Origin: Aspidiotus rigidus
Taxonomy: Eukaryota; Arthropoda; Insecta; Hemiptera; Diaspididae
DNA: 64,000 nucleotides
NCBI GenBank assembly: GCA_035079385.1
Contig: JAVHKY010000030.1
Span: 310,001-374,000, forward strand
Reading direction: 5' to 3'
Shown: one piece after another, positions 23,801 through 36,539 of the stretch
Position numbering within the stretch: the stretch's first letter is position 1
How the letters are laid out: every line of letters begins with the position of its first letter
Made by a program: the position numbers and the translations under genes
Notes under the pieces: model-generated
Told to the model about the DNA's origin: nothing
The model's input: only the letters and a program-made list of their open reading frames with translations
The model's database searches: none

Positions 23801-26800
23801 TTTTGTTGAAAAAATTTTCAATTTTTTGTTTTAGTTACGTTTTGTTTATTTGACTGATTTTTCGTTTGTTTTTGTTTTGATAACCGGAATAGATTTCGTT
23901 TGAAGAAAAAACATGTTTTTTCTGATAAAAACATATTTTTTCTGATAAAAACATGTTACTTTCGTGTAAAAAAATGTTTCTTCAGGAAAATTGTCTTTCG
24001 TTTGTTCAGGTTTCACTTTGTGGAAGATATTTTGTTTTTCGTTTCGTTTTGTTAATTCTGAATTGCAAATTTCGTTTTCGTTTTGTTACGTTTAGCCATA
24101 CCTGTGTATTAGAGATCTCTGTTTAGAATCCAGAAGTTCTATAGAATTTAAATATGTAGCTTCGATTGCTAACGTACTTCTTGTTTTTGAATAGTAGTGA
24201 ATGATTGAAACGTTCCTTGTGTATTCTTATGAGATTTTAAAATGGATACCCCAAAGCAAGTAGCAGAGAACAAGCATTCAATCAAAATCGAAGATGTTGA
24301 CGTCGCACGGGGAATCGGTCTTGATCAACTTCTATCAAATAGGGATAGATTTAAATAGTCCAATAATTTCCATTCAGTAGCTGCATGAGATAATCAAGAG
24401 CTATTCGCAAATTTTATTGATAATAATGTTTCCTTCCGAAGGAGGAGGATAAATTCTTATCGTAAAAACACACTTTTCTTCATCCCCTTTAGCTACGTGG
24501 AAGGCTAAAAGTGGCTCATGACTTTCTCGTTTGTAAACGTAACACACGAAAACGTTCACCCAAAAACATACTCTTTGTGATCCCGCATGAAAATGTTTGT
24601 ATAGCGTATCCGTACGGTCATCGGTTTCGAAGATCATATTATTGGTATTGAGGTGTAAGAATAATTCTTCGAAGAGGGTTCGACAGGCTTTTTGCCGATC
24701 TTCGTACGTCGACGAACGCATTTCAGACCATTCGATACACCTCTCATTCATACCTGCGAATTTGTGAACTTTAAATTTTACATCTCGAGTAATTTCATCT
24801 ACCTATTCACTCACTTCCGTAATATTCTTCAAATACTTCTGTCGCCTCTTGCGAAAACCATACCAAACTGCCTCCGCGTCTTGCACCATCGACTAAAAAA
24901 TTGAACGAATTTGTCAGCAAAATTATAACTAGTGAAGTTTTCATTATTCAGTTTCCAACTTTAAGAACTCGATAAACTCTTTTGATATCCGTGTAGACTT
25001 TAGGTTTCATTTTAACGCATCGCTTCTTCTTATGTGTGAAACTCAAGCGAAGATAAACGAAGCGGAAGAAATAAAACAGCCCGACGAATTCATTTTATTC
25101 GCGAATTGAATTATTCAAGACGTATGTTTTTCTCGATAAATATGTTTTTAATGACACAAGCAGTGCTGAATTGTGTATAAAGAAAAAAAAAAAACTAAGA
25201 AGGACGAGGACTTGAAGAAATGAAACGGCTTCCCTATCCGCCTCAAGTCATTGAAATATTACTCTTCATTATTCCGAAAATTTATTTCAATTTCTTCAAT
25301 TAACGATTTCAGGTGGTGTTGCTGGAGATAAAGGTTTCATAGGTTGTATGCGTATGATCAACATTAATGGTAACTATAAAGTTCCTACAGATTGGAAAGA
25401 AGGCGAAGTATGTACCATGTATGTATTTGACAAACGATAGACCGATCTCCATTCACAAATCTCTTTTCTTTGTAGGAATATTGCTGCAAAAACCAGATTG
25501 TATTCGATGCGTGTCAGATGATCGATAGATGTAACCCGAATCCTTGTAAACATGAAGGTTTATGCACGCAAAATTCGCACGAGTTCTTTTGCGATTGTTC
25601 AAACACTGGTTACGGTGGTGCCATGTGTCATACGCGTAAGTATTTATTTATTTTTGTTCATAAACGCGACCGCTACTTTTTTTTTATCGAATTCGATGAA
25701 TTGATCCGAGGTATTTTTTCAGCTTTGTATTTACTAAGTTGCGAAGCTTACAAACAAGTGAATCAAGTTGGTCAAAGAAGTGAAATCAAAATAGACATCG
25801 ATGGCAGCGGACCATTGAAACCGTTTCCAGTTACCTGTCAATACCACTCGGACGGTCGTATCATTACGGAAATCCACCATCGGAACGAAGAACCCACCCC
25901 GGTTGATGGATATCAAGAAGAAGGCAGTTTTAAACAAGATATTATGTACGACGCGAATATGGAACAGATCGAATCTTTGATAAATAGATCTCATAATTGT
26001 TGGCAGAGTATTCGATACGATTGTCAGCAGTCCAAGTTGTTCAACTCACCTTGTACGTACAACATTACTCATTTTGATAGGAATTTTATGTTCGAACAGC
26101 AGTTCATTTGATGAATTTATCAATAGCTCATGAAATCGACTTTCGACCATTTTCGTGGTGGGTATCTCGTTACAATCAAAAGATGGATTTCTGGGGAGGC
26201 GCGATGCCCGGATCGAGAAAATGCGAGTGTGGTGTCTTGGGACAGTGCGAAGATAAATCAAAGTGGTGTAATTGTGATGCTGGTAAATAAACTCGCAATT
26301 GACTTCGTCGTGTTTGGATTATCTTGATGTACTCAATTCTGTATGGTGTACTTTAGGCCTGGACGCATGGACGTATGATTCGGGTGATATCAAAGGAAAA
26401 GAATACTTGCCGGTAAAACAGCTTCGTTTTGGAGATACGGGAACGCCGATGGATGAAAAAAGAGGCAGATACACTCTAGGAGCGTTGATGTGCGAAGGAG
26501 ACGGTAATACTTTGGTACAAGTGATATAGTAGAGCGTTGTAGGCGTTATTCTAATTAGAAATCGACGGTCCGCAGATTTATTCAGCAATGTGATTACTTT
26601 CCGTAAGAATGACGCGTCAATGCATTTGCCGACTTTTGATTTTGGTTACGACGGAGACGTCTATTTCGAGTTCAAGACGACAATAGAAAACGCAATTTTG
26701 GTACACTCGAAGGGTCCTGAAGACGAAATCCGTATAGAATTACAAGGTCAGTTATACCAAAAGTTCATAACTTTACCTTGTGCTCAAAATGAACAATTAC

Positions 26801-28727
26801 ATGAATATTTGTCTTCTTGTTGTTAGGTGGGAACTCAATCTTATTCTTCTATCAAGCGGGTAATCGTCCGGTACACGTATTGGGAGATTCGAGTACCAGT
26901 TTGGCTGATAACAATTGGCATTCGGTCTACATCGAACGGAACAGGTGCGTCGCGCTCGATTATGTGTACTACCTTGAAGGTTGTACATGTATACGTTTTT
27001 CTTTTTATCAATTTTAGGAAAGGAGCTCGTGTTGTTATTGATGGTAACGAAAAACGTGAAATCAAGGAAATTCCGGGTCCGGTACTAGCATTGTATTTGA
27101 CATCACCTTTATCGATCGGTAGGTGGAGATGCTTCAAACTAGATAATGACGATTTTGTACGACGGTTAAAATTTCAAATTTTATGTGCAGGAGGTCAAGT
27201 AGGAGCACCAAATCCGAATGGCTTTACAGGTTGTATGCGAGCTTTTATGTTGAACGGACGACTGGTGGATTTGGTCTATTTTGCAAAACTGGCGTCGTAT
27301 GGTTCGTATAAAATATTGTACCGTATCAAAATTCGATAGAACAAATCGCTAAGCATTATTTTTATTTTAGGTGTTTCCGTCGGATGTGTCGGTAAATGTG
27401 CGAGCAATCCTTGCTTGAATAATGGAACGTGTATTGATCGTTACAGCAGTTATACGTGCGACTGTCGGTGGACATCTTTCAAAGGCCCTATTTGTGCTGA
27501 TGGTAAATATCGATTTTTTCAAATGTATTGATAAAAGTCCCGATTCTTCCATATCGAGTTTATTCATTGTTTGCAGAAATTGGAGTAACATTACGTGATA
27601 ATTCTATCATCAAATACGAATTCGTCGGTGGGTGGAGGTCTACCATAAGCGAAAATATTAGAGTAGGCTTTACGACGACTCACCCTCAAGGATTCTTATT
27701 AGGTCTTTTTTCGAATATCAGCCACGAATACCTTACAGTAATGGTCTCGAATAGCGGTACGTATCGGCAGAATGACTAATTAGGCGTCAAGTGTTTACAC
27801 CTGAGTTAATGATGGTTTTTGTGTCCTCTTCAGGTGGTTTACGTGTTGTATTCGACTTCGGTTTCGAAAGACAAGAATTGGTCTATCCTGGCAAACACTT
27901 CGGCTTGGGTCAATATCACGATCTTCGTATTCGGCGGAAAAATTCTGGACAGATTTTCACTATGGAGGTGAATTCTTATTCCGTTGTTTTACTAACAATC
28001 CTGAAAACGAAATTACCAAGATCGATTTTGATTGCAGGTCGACGATTACGAGCCGAAAGAATGGAAATTTAATGTGAAAGCCTCCGCGGACGCCCAATTC
28101 AACAACATACAATTCTTGTACATCGGTAAAAACGAGACAATGAGTGAAGGATTTGTAGGTTGTGTTTCTAGAGTCGAGTTCGACGATATTTATCCGCTCA
28201 AATTACTCTTTCAACAAAATGGACCAGATAATATTAAATCTTTAGCTGGTGGGTTGGCTTTTATGACACGAGAAGGAAAACTTGAAGAAACGAAGAGTTT
28301 CTGAAAATTGTTACTTCGTATTTCAGGCCCAGTCACCGAAGATTTTTGTGGAGTTGAACCTTTTACGCATCCGCCAGAACCGCTGGAAACGAGACCACCT
28401 CTAGATATTGATCAAGACAAAGTTGACAAGGCTTATCATGAAGCTGATAGCGCCCTCGTGGGAGGTAAGTATTCAATCCTTCACGGTTATCGAAGTGAAT
28501 GTGACCGAATTATCATCACTGTTTTGTGAATTGCAGGGCTTTTATTTTTGCTCTTCCTTTTGACGATCCTCATCGCCATTCTGATCGGTCGATACGTTTC
28601 GAGGCACAAAGGAGATTATTTAACGCAGGAGGAACAAGGTTGCGATCTAGCCGACGATCCAGATACTGCCGTTATGCATTCGAAAACAGGACACGCCATT
28701 AAGAAGAAACGAGAATGGTTCATTTGA
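17891..28727 (+). CDS. Nrx-IV: Neurexin IV (Nrx-IV, Caspr family), complete
   Basis: Type I adhesion protein of septate junctions and axo-glial contacts. Exons: 17891-17972, 18282-18377, 19484-19680 or 20252-20451, 21393-21534, 21603-21806, 21887-22053, 22129-22314, 22387-22551, 22621-22837, 25313-25407, 25476-25635, 25723-26052, 26127-26282, 26357-26503, 26576-26746, 26827-26944, 27018-27118, 27191-27301, 27371-27502, 27577-27756, 27834-27967, 28038-28248, 28327-28464, 28537-28727. All phases agree, giving 1276 or 1277 aa (fly about 1284). Order: signal peptide ([16 protein letters not shown]), discoidin domain ending VELYGC, laminin-G domains 1-2, EGF ([12 protein letters not shown]), fibrinogen-like region with [10 protein letters not shown], laminin-G 3, EGF ([12 protein letters not shown]), laminin-G 4, then a TM helix [17 protein letters not shown]. 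The cytoplasmic tail [17 protein letters not shown] is the protein-4.1/Coracle-binding motif; the end is REWFI. The ATG-ATG start precedes the signal peptide. Confidence 0.97.
19484..19680 (+). CDS. Nrx-IV: Neurexin IV alternative discoidin exon, version A
   Basis: This 197-nt exon (TTTCAAG acceptor, GTAAGA donor) encodes part of the discoidin domain, from [18 protein letters not shown] through [17 protein letters not shown] to SSGTIK. It enters after one base and leaves in phase 0, exactly like the exon at 20252-20451. In flies the corresponding exons 3 and 4 are mutually exclusive, giving glial and neuronal isoforms. I infer the same here. Including both would still keep the frame, but would duplicate part of the domain. 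Confidence 0.85.
20183..20237 (+). promoter_or_regulatory. ACUAAY motifs before the second alternative exon (HOW/Quaking-type site, also branch point)
   Basis: ACTAAT at 20183-20188 and TACTAAC at 20231-20237 lie 69-64 and 21-15 nt before the exon at 20252. The second is a perfect branch-point consensus and also the ACUAAY core bound by STAR proteins such as HOW. In flies HOW controls the choice between these two exons (family knowledge). Binding here is inference. Confidence 0.55.
20252..20451 (+). CDS. Nrx-IV: Neurexin IV alternative discoidin exon, version B
   Basis: This 200-nt exon encodes the same stretch of the discoidin domain in a diverged form: [11 protein letters not shown], then [18 protein letters not shown] and [20 protein letters not shown]. 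The TQG-x(4)-DEFV-x-EY core is shared with version A. Phases are identical to version A (one base in, phase 0 out). Version B resembles the fly FVxYSDDG-type sequence more closely than A does. Confidence 0.85.
23040..23560 (+). repeat. Dispersed repeat family 1, copy A (two ~154-bp units)
   Basis: Contains two copies, near 23349-23400 and 23501-23546, of a motif reading about AATTTTATGAAAAAATGTTT, followed by CAAATAAAAGTTG and a GCTCGTTAAATTT-like end. Upstream is a palindrome of the form GGGGGTTAGAACCCCC (about 23304-23320). The reverse complement of the whole arrangement recurs at 55925-56520, so this is an interspersed repeat, probably a non-coding transposon. Confidence 0.75.
23773..24104. 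mobile_element. hAT-type MITE with perfect 8-bp target duplication
   Basis: A 332-bp non-coding element starting CAGGGATGTCAAACG and ending in the reverse complement of CAGGTATGGCTAAACG. It is flanked on both sides by TGTATTAG (23765-23772 and 24105-24112). The CAGG termini with an 8-bp duplication are the hallmark of hAT transposons. Its interior is T-rich with many TTTCGTTTTGTT-like stretches. It sits in intron 9 of Neurexin IV. A related left end is at 29982. Confidence 0.93.
24413..24418 (-). terminator. Poly(A) signal for the intron-nested gene
   Basis: TTTATT on plus (AATAAA on minus) lies about 40 nt beyond the minus-strand stop codon at 24457-24459, a normal spacing for a poly(A) signal. 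Confidence 0.5.
24457..25010 (-). CDS. Probable small spliced gene nested antisense in Neurexin IV intron 9
   Basis: Four minus-strand pieces, 25010-24960, 24892-24815, 24742-24572 and 24492-24457, all join in phase 0 with no stop and give about 111 aa. The ATG at 25010 starts [17 protein letters not shown]. The second exon reads [19 protein letters not shown]. The third is strongly charged and coding-like ([20 protein letters not shown], then [11 protein letters not shown] and [13 protein letters not shown]). A poly(A) signal follows. The first donor (GTTGGA) is weak and the third exon's acceptor is ambiguous. Without the last splice, the ORF simply runs on from 24751 to 24401. The Lys/Arg-rich helical start resembles small mitochondrial or nuclear adaptor proteins, but I recognise no family. 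Confidence 0.5.
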
Positions 28728-29620
28728 AAAAAGCTACTTTTATTTGTTTTTATAGGTTTCTTCTTTTTCAATATGGTTACTCATACGTTCTTTGTACATA
28801 CTCGTATATTTTTTTTTGTACATAGTATTTCCCTGTTATACAGGAGACTATGATATTTGTTTGTTTTTTTTTTTTTTTGCATTTTTTCCACTTTCAGTCT
28901 TATGTAATTTTGAGTAAAGTAGATGTTTTAAGATCTCTTTTTACGTATTAACGCGCATCCGTCCTTCTATTTATTTATTTTTGTTCATAGGTTCTTAAAT
29001 TTAATTACCCTTCGATTTCTTTTTTATTTTGCCTTTTACCCGTTCCACTCATAAGTATAATTGTAAATATTCATACAAACATCTCTTTTCTATTTTCTCA
29101 ATGACGATGAAAATCATGTGAATGTTTATAAACTAGTTTACTACTTCTGTGATAATGTCAGTCGTATTCATTGAAAATTAAAATCTATTTCGGATCTGGT
29201 TATGAAGAGCTCGATTGAATGTTTTCTTCGAAATTTGAAAGAATCAATCTCGAACCTCTCGATTGAATGAGAATCGGTCTTCACCTTATAATATTTATTT
29301 TAATACGTTTTTAATATTATAATATTTTGTTGACGTTCTTATGTTTATGAATAAGAAAAAGTATTCTCGAACAATTTTTTATTATTATTCAAATTTGCAC
29401 AATTAATTGCTAATTCATATACCATAGTGTAGGTATATGTTTGCAATATGCGAACGACTGATTTTACTCTTTTTTTGTGTGTTTGTGTAAAGTAAGCGCT
29501 TAATTGCTCTTCGTGTACCAAAATTAAGTACCTATCTGTAATTATTTTTTTCACCTTTTTATAGCAATGAATTAAATTATTGATTTGAAAATAAATTTTT
29601 CTTTTTTAATTTCCTGTACC
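28728..29620 (+). other. Neurexin IV 3' UTR
   Basis: AT-rich, T-tract-rich sequence after the stop codon. The first strong AATAAA is at 29590-29595, making an ~870-nt 3' UTR plausible. ORFs inside have no family features. Confidence 0.5.
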
Positions 29621-29981
29621 ACATATCTTGGAAGTATCGTCTTTTAATCATGGGTAAATATTCCGTTTACGGTATTCAAGTTTTCTCGTAATTTCTTGTT
29701 TTCTGAAATGGATTCCCTCTCCTCTCTTCAAGCTATGACTGATCCCATCTCGAATAAACCCTTGATCCAATGTATTTTCATCGCACTTCGTACTACCTTT
29801 GCAATCAATAAACTCTCATCTCCTACTGGCTTGGAATCCGGGCCGCGTCGATTTTCCGTTACATGATGCTTTGCATGAAGCGACCAAAAAGGCTACTATC
29901 GCAGTATCGCTCCCCTAAAAATGACCAATCCAATTCTAACACCTGCAAAAGACCTGAAAGTATATTACGCTTCGTTATAAC

Positions 29982-30140
29982 CAGGCATGGCGAACGAAAC
30001 GAAAACGAAACAAATCATATTTTAGAAACCATAAACGATATAAAAACGAAATTTAGCATTTGAAATTGAGGAAACAAAAACGAAAAATTTGCGCTAAAAG
30101 AAACTTTAAATAAACAAGAGCAATTTTACTGAAAAAACAT
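29982..30140 (+). mobile_element. Left part of a hAT MITE related to 23773-24104
   Basis: Starts CAGGCATGGCGAACGAAACG and continues with runs of AAAACGAAA, closely resembling the reverse complement of the right end of the intron-9 MITE. I could not find the matching right end or a target duplication, so it appears truncated or decayed. Confidence 0.55.
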
Positions 30141-31998
30141 GTGAATTTGAGTTAATTGTCGTTCATACTCCCATATGGTCGGTAGTCAATTCCTCTTCTT
30201 TGAATCCTTGTTCTGTAGTTCAATATGGCAGCTACTTCTCAAAAAATCGTTTTAATTGTTTTGTCATTTTAACGAGCTGTTTGACTACTCAAACAAGTCA
30301 TTAGCTCGACAGTTTAATTTTGAACATATATATTGTAAGTATAAAGGAAGATTATAATAATCATCTTAATATTTGCGTTACGTAGACTGTACCTATCTAC
30401 AACATCAACAAACTTAGAATCAATTCCTAAGCTTAGATGACCTCTATTTTATTTTGCCAACATAGGTACCTGATAAGCAGATGAATTGAAATATTATGAG
30501 AAATCTTATTTTCCTGTCATACGTAATAATTAAAACCGCTAGAGTTTTTTCTGAAGAAAGAAAGTACCGTATCCATAAAAGTGAACTAACAATTAACTAT
30601 TGAGCGGATAGTTTCAAATAGGTACCCGGTGTAATTTGGAACACGTAAATATCGTTCTCTAAAACAGTTCTTAAAAAAAACAATCCACCCAGCCTATTAT
30701 ACGTGCTGCCTAATTAAATTTAGGTATTAAAACACCAAGGTAACACCTGTCACGTTTTCGAAATGAGAACTGTAAGGCTATTCTTAATAATTTAGTATTT
30801 CAGATTAATTATCGATAGTAATTGTGTATTGTTTTTGGTTAGCATAGCGTCATACCAGGAGAAAAATTATGTGAACTTCCCAATTATTGGTTATTAAAAT
30901 TTAAAAATGAGTATCCCTTGACTCGATGAATGATTAAATTTTTTCGGGAACTCAACGTACGTAACTAGTAGATCTTTATATCTTTTGTGTTCTCAGCGTT
31001 TCCTCTTTCCTAAACATTGTAACCGGGTCCATACAGGGTACCTACGTGCATTCACGTCGGAGACTAATAATTAAGAAGTCGTCTTGTAATATGGAGACTC
31101 TTTTGTATTTTTGAGCGTTCTTTTGCACCATACCTCATATACGAGCCAATTATTTTTTCCTTGCGATATACTATTGAACCTGCCTCTTATTATTTTAATT
31201 TTATAAAGTTTCCTCCCAGCAAAAGTAACGTTTGAGAATATTTTTTGAGAATACGGCTGTTAAAAATACTCAAAGGCCTCAAAGAGCAATAGTGAATTTC
31301 AGAAAAGACTTCGTTTTTGTCATATCGTTACGGATAACGCCTGTAGAGTGCGTGCATGTTCCGTTCTAATCAGCGTTATCGTTTATGGTCTTCATAAGAA
31401 GTTTGCTCCTGTTCGTTTTGAATAAAATTGCTCTTTGAACTTGAAGTTCATTAATATTATTTATTACTTTGAATTTTAAATACTTAGTGTCCAAGCTATC
31501 TCGTTTATGAGTCCAAAATAAGTACATTACTTTATGACTGTTTCAGTCGGAAGAGATTGGAGTTTGATTGTTCGTTTGTGATTTTATGAAAGTTCGTGCT
31601 CCTTGAGCCAGTATCGACACTCGTTCGTCATACGCGGGTAAATTATCGAAATAGTTCCTTCAAAACACCTTTTTTGTTGAAGGAATAGTAAAGATTGTAT
31701 CAATTTATCGCGGTTAATACAGAAGAGTCATCTTTTAAAAAAGGTATCTCGCTCATATATAATTTCATTAGTTACGAGTCATTGTAGAACCTTGTGACAG
31801 ACAAGCCTATACATGCCCCGCATAAGAGACTGTACCAGATACTTCTTGCTAACTGCTGTATAACAAAGCAAAAGTAAACATTCCTACGTACTTCTATGTT
31901 CTAAACAAGTTCATCCTTCGTGGAAGTGTTCCACTAAATGAGAACTATGATTTTGAAGTAAACCATCCGGTAAGGTGAAGTTTTTGATATGTTTTCAG
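30141..31998. other. Intergenic DNA, nothing recognised
   Basis: AT-rich single-copy-looking sequence with no ORF carrying family features and no obvious repeat structure. Confidence 0.4.
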
Positions 31999-32063
31999 GT
32001 ACCGTTCTCGGGATATTGACTCCGGATCGCTATGAATCATCATTCAGCAGATAACGCTTCACA
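31999..32063 (+). CDS. Possible first coding exon of a long gene
   Basis: A 65-bp segment has a good acceptor (GTTTTCAG) before it and a strong donor (GTAAGTA) after it. It contains one ATG (32032) opening MNHHSADNAS plus two bases. This looks like an internal exon carrying the translation start. No matching downstream exon was found, so if real its partners lie beyond large introns. It could be chance. Confidence 0.25.
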
Positions 32064-35000
32064 GTAAGTACTGAAAAATTGGCGTAGTTTATTTGCAGAA
32101 AGCATAAACATTCACGATGATGTGTAGCCTTCGACGAAAATCGTCAATATGTCGTCTAATTTTAATCCTACGAATTATAGAACTCTATTTTTTCGTCCTA
32201 GTTGCTACGAAAGTGTCAGAAAACTCACGCCGATATGACGTACTCAAGAAAAGCTGTTCGTAAATTACTTTTGAGATGTTGATTTTTTTCTTAATCTTAA
32301 TTCCCTCTGGAGGTGTATCCATCTATTGTGAGTATGTTTCGTGAATCAATAGTCGGTGTTCGCATTCGGAAGTCTAAAAATTTCTGCATCAGAATTGTAG
32401 CCTCAGACAAGAACCTTCCTCGTAATGTGATTTGAAACTCTACAATTTCTTACTTGTTCGAGCTCTCGTCCACTCCTTGAGCTAATATGCCGTTTTGAGA
32501 GGTGATATTATTTTTTGTATTTGTTACGTTGAAGGTCGTGCTCCTCGGATCTCATTGATGTGGGGTGAGATTTTATGCAGGTTTTCGTGGATTTGGAGCT
32601 TCTTTCTTGCATTGTCCGCGTTCGTTCGTTTATCAGAAAAATTGGATTGTTCTGAAATCAACTTCGGTAATTCGTAAAGATAGATTAACCAATGTACATG
32701 TGATATTCTTGCGATGTGATCATCATTTTATTTTATATTTTGATGTTTTACGATAGCTTACCCTCATACTACGATGTGCTCTACTTTTTCTTCCATCCAA
32801 GTGAGCTTTGAAAAGACCTATTATAACTTCTTCAGAATAAACGAGATGTAATATTTATTTTTGCCGAATCTGGTAGTAAATTGGCGAAAATGGTTTTATA
32901 ATCTCATTACTTGGTTTTATACTACTTGAAGAAGAAGTTTTCCAAACATTTCCTGTGAACTTGAAAAAAAAAAAAAAAGTATTTTTTTTTATTTTGCTGT
33001 AGATTGATACTATGAAGGCAAGCGGTTTCAGAAGAGGTGTACTCTCACGATACATACCGGTTAGTGTAATTCGTAGGTCATGTGTTTGTCAATTTAATTC
33101 GAAAATCTAGAACGTTCATTAGTACAGTGCTCCTCACCGGTCGATCGCCAATCTTTTGGAGGATTTGAAAAAACTGAATATACTTGCACTTTTTTTTATT
33201 TCGGTCGATCGCGAAACATGTCTAATTTTGAAAAGTAGATCGCGCCTCGAAAACTGCGAGGAACACTGGATGAGTATACATTTTGAAAAATACATCATTG
33301 TATGTGATAATTTCATTTGGCTTTAATTATTGTGCATGCATGATGATTCTTTAGATGTTTTCCTGACGTAGTTTTCGAGTGCAATGAAGATCCTCTGCTA
33401 CGAAGCGAGTTTTAAAATTTATGTCTAGCGTCTCTCTTATGCTGGTAATGTGTATGAATAACCCGTAGTTACCTTACTTCTTAATTTACTTTTTTCTTTT
33501 AGTATCATTTTTTCATCGGTGACCTTCAAGATTACATGAAAAATTTATCAAAATTCTCGGAAATCGAGACAATATTCGGCGGATGGTTTTTCGTTTGGTG
33601 TTGCTTTTTTTCCCTGAAATGATACGAGAATTTCTACGGGAAATATACCAGCGCTAATTTCAAAGAAAAATTTATTGTTGCGAATGAATACTCGGAAGTA
33701 GTGAAAATATTTTCTAAAATTATTTACTGGTCTTATTTTTTTCCTGTGGCTTTACGATCGTGTGCCTCGCGTGTAAAATCCCGGCGACATCTAGCGTCTA
33801 AAAGAAACCGAAAATTCAAACTGTAACGCAGAAAAGTGAGGGAGAAAGGGTGAAGACCTGGTTGTGCACTCCTATAGCGACTTATATAATAATCGAAGCT
33901 CTCGAGGGTTAAAAATTAGGTCGCACACCAGTGTTCCACCTCCGCAACGTGCCCGCGATCCGAAGACTGTACGCAGCATTCGTATAGGTCCTTGTCCTCT
34001 TTTTGATTGCATATAGGATAAATCGTCGCGTAATCGCGCGTTAATATTTGCCGATTTATACCATCTATTTATTTTTTTAAAATTCCGTTTCATTCGTTCG
34101 TACTCGCTTCTCTATTTTTCTTTCCTCGTTTGATCAAACACCTGCATAATTAATTTTTTTTTCACGGTTAAATTTCTACTGTCAAACCAGTAGACTAATT
34201 TAAGTAGAAAATCAAAAATGCATGTATTCATTTCCTAATACTATTTCTTTTTTATAAATTTAATTCTTATTCGAGTGTAAGTATGGGCGTTTCGAATGAT
34301 GGTATCGTCAATATCGTGCGTGTATGTTAAATTCAAACACAAATAAAAAGAGGGGAACAACTGAATTGTCTGTCGTAGAATTAGGCCACTGCAATATACA
34401 CCTAATCACGAACAATAATTATCCTTTCGCAAGGTTATAAAATGTTTATTTTGAACGCACCTCCATATGTCTGGTATCCATCATCGTGGATGTTTTATAT
34501 ACTATGTAGGGCCTACTTCGTGAACAAACAGAACGAAGTTTGAATGGGGTACGGAAAAAAAGAAGAAAAAAAACACCATTTCAGTTTATTTATTTAAGGG
34601 GTAAATTTAACTTCTGTATTGATAAATCGAACGAAGTAAGAATTTCGCGTGTCGGTTGTGCATTGTAGGTCTGATGATGAACATGTGTAAAATATTCTCA
34701 TTGAGGACATTTTTTACTTGGATATAGTTTTACTGAATAACGTTAAGGACGTCCACCTTAAAATAAAGGTCATTTGCCTTTTCTAACACATTCGAGGGGC
34801 ATTGAATGGCGTTAGTGAAGTGAGAAGACAAATATACGTGGATAAGGCGCAAGGTCCACTTCCCATACGGCTTTGTTCGCTAACGAACTAGTTGATATTC
34901 GATCGACGGAAATGAGGAAACAATTCACGAAAAAGAGCGAAGGTAATATCGAAAATTTTGGAAAAAAGTTGTTTCGCTTCCTGATTTATTCTACCCGTTT

Positions 35001-36539
35001 TCTTTTTCCTGCAATTTCTAGAACCGGCTTGGAACTTTTTTGCAATTTCTATCTGTATATTTTTGAATATTAGAGAGGTGAATTTTATTCTATTTTTTGT
35101 ATCGTCTCCGGTTTCTTTCATTTGGTGTGCCTATAAATGTATCAGAGTGATTTTTTATTGCTGTATTGGAATGATTCTAATTAATATCGAAAAGAAATTT
35201 GCAATGTTCCGTTTTTTTAATGGCTTGTGGTCTATTTTATGTAATTCATTTCCCACTCTAGAAAGACTTCCGTGTGAAGACTGATGTTGTATAAAAATCG
35301 CTCGCATCAGAAGAACCGAAAGAGTTGACTTCGAAGGAGAAGATGTAAGCGTGAGGTGAGACTGCGGATTTTGTAGTCATGTGCTTTGCCATTGCTGCTG
35401 GCTTCGCAATAGAATGTTTCCTTCTAAGCAACCCTTAAAGAAAACAGACGCAACGTTCTACGACGTTCTGTCGGCTGTATGAAATTCTTGAGAATTTTGA
35501 TTTTGAATAAGATTATCTTAACCTCATTTGACTCGTAATTACGAGACCTTCAAATTCCTGTAAGCCTATAACATTTCATGTTCTGATTTTGAAAAATATC
35601 GATTTCATGTCTGTTTACTTTTTCAATATTATTTTGTTAGAGTAACGTCATGGCACAGGTTCTAACAATTATCGCGTAATTCATAATGAGAATAAATTAT
35701 TCATGATTATTATGACACGTATACTAGCAATCGATTTATTCAAAATATCGCGGAGCTAAACTAGAAATTTCACAGCTTCATCCTCTCCTCTTGATCTACT
35801 CTACAAACGTGTGTTTATCTTCGCGGTCCCAAAAACCTGATGCGTATCCTGTTTAATTTAGGTCGATCAGCGCTAATGTCGCGCAACGAAAACAGGTGCG
35901 GATGGTGGGTGGAAGCTTTCCTTAGGTCGATCGAGGTCAATCCTTATGAGAAGAATCTTCTAGAAAATTTCAATCATTCTCTGTGTTTTCGAATTATGTA
36001 TTTTAAGATAACTCGATTAACATTCAATTAGATCTCGCTTTCATTTCTGTTGATTGTAGCCCTCCAAGCGGGTGACTGCCTAGACGATTCCTGACGAATT
36101 CGCTTTAGTGGGTAATCCATGTATAAGTGCTAACCTTGAAATTGTTGCTGAAAGAGCTCTCGTTTCTTTTGATACCGCTAGTTTGGATCACTTTAATGAT
36201 TGCGATAGGGATTTGTGAATCAGTGGCTCAACTTTGCAATAGCGAACTTGTTGTTTTGCTAGCCTTGGAGTCGGAGCTCTTAATCCGGTCAAGTTCCTTC
36301 CTAACAGGTCAAAATATATTTTTTTGAATCCTTCCATGCGGGCGGCCTTCTTTCCTCTATATAGATCTCGAGACCTAACTTCCCTACCTTTTGAAGGGTT
36401 CAGAGGTTAAACAAGTGACAAGAAACCTGCTCTATAAGGGTTATTTGGTCAAAACATCAGCGGTCCTTTCGTTACAGTTTAGTTTGCAGGAGGCGGGGTC
36501 TTTAACCGACTCTTGAGACGTAAAAAATCCTCGAAGGTC
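32064..36539. other. Long stretch without recognisable genes
   Basis: AT-rich sequence with short ORFs only, none with protein-family features on either strand. Short A/T tracts occur near 32964-32990 and 34556-34572. After about 36400 the interspersed minirepeats of the right half begin. Confidence 0.4.

Larger units (their letters stand above)
22838..25312. other. Neurexin IV intron 9 (2.5 kb) loaded with insertions
   Basis: By far the longest intron of the gene. It holds a dispersed repeat copy (about 23040-23560), a hAT MITE (23773-24104) and a probable opposite-strand gene (24457-25010). Elsewhere the introns after exon 4 are under 150 bp. Confidence 0.9.
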
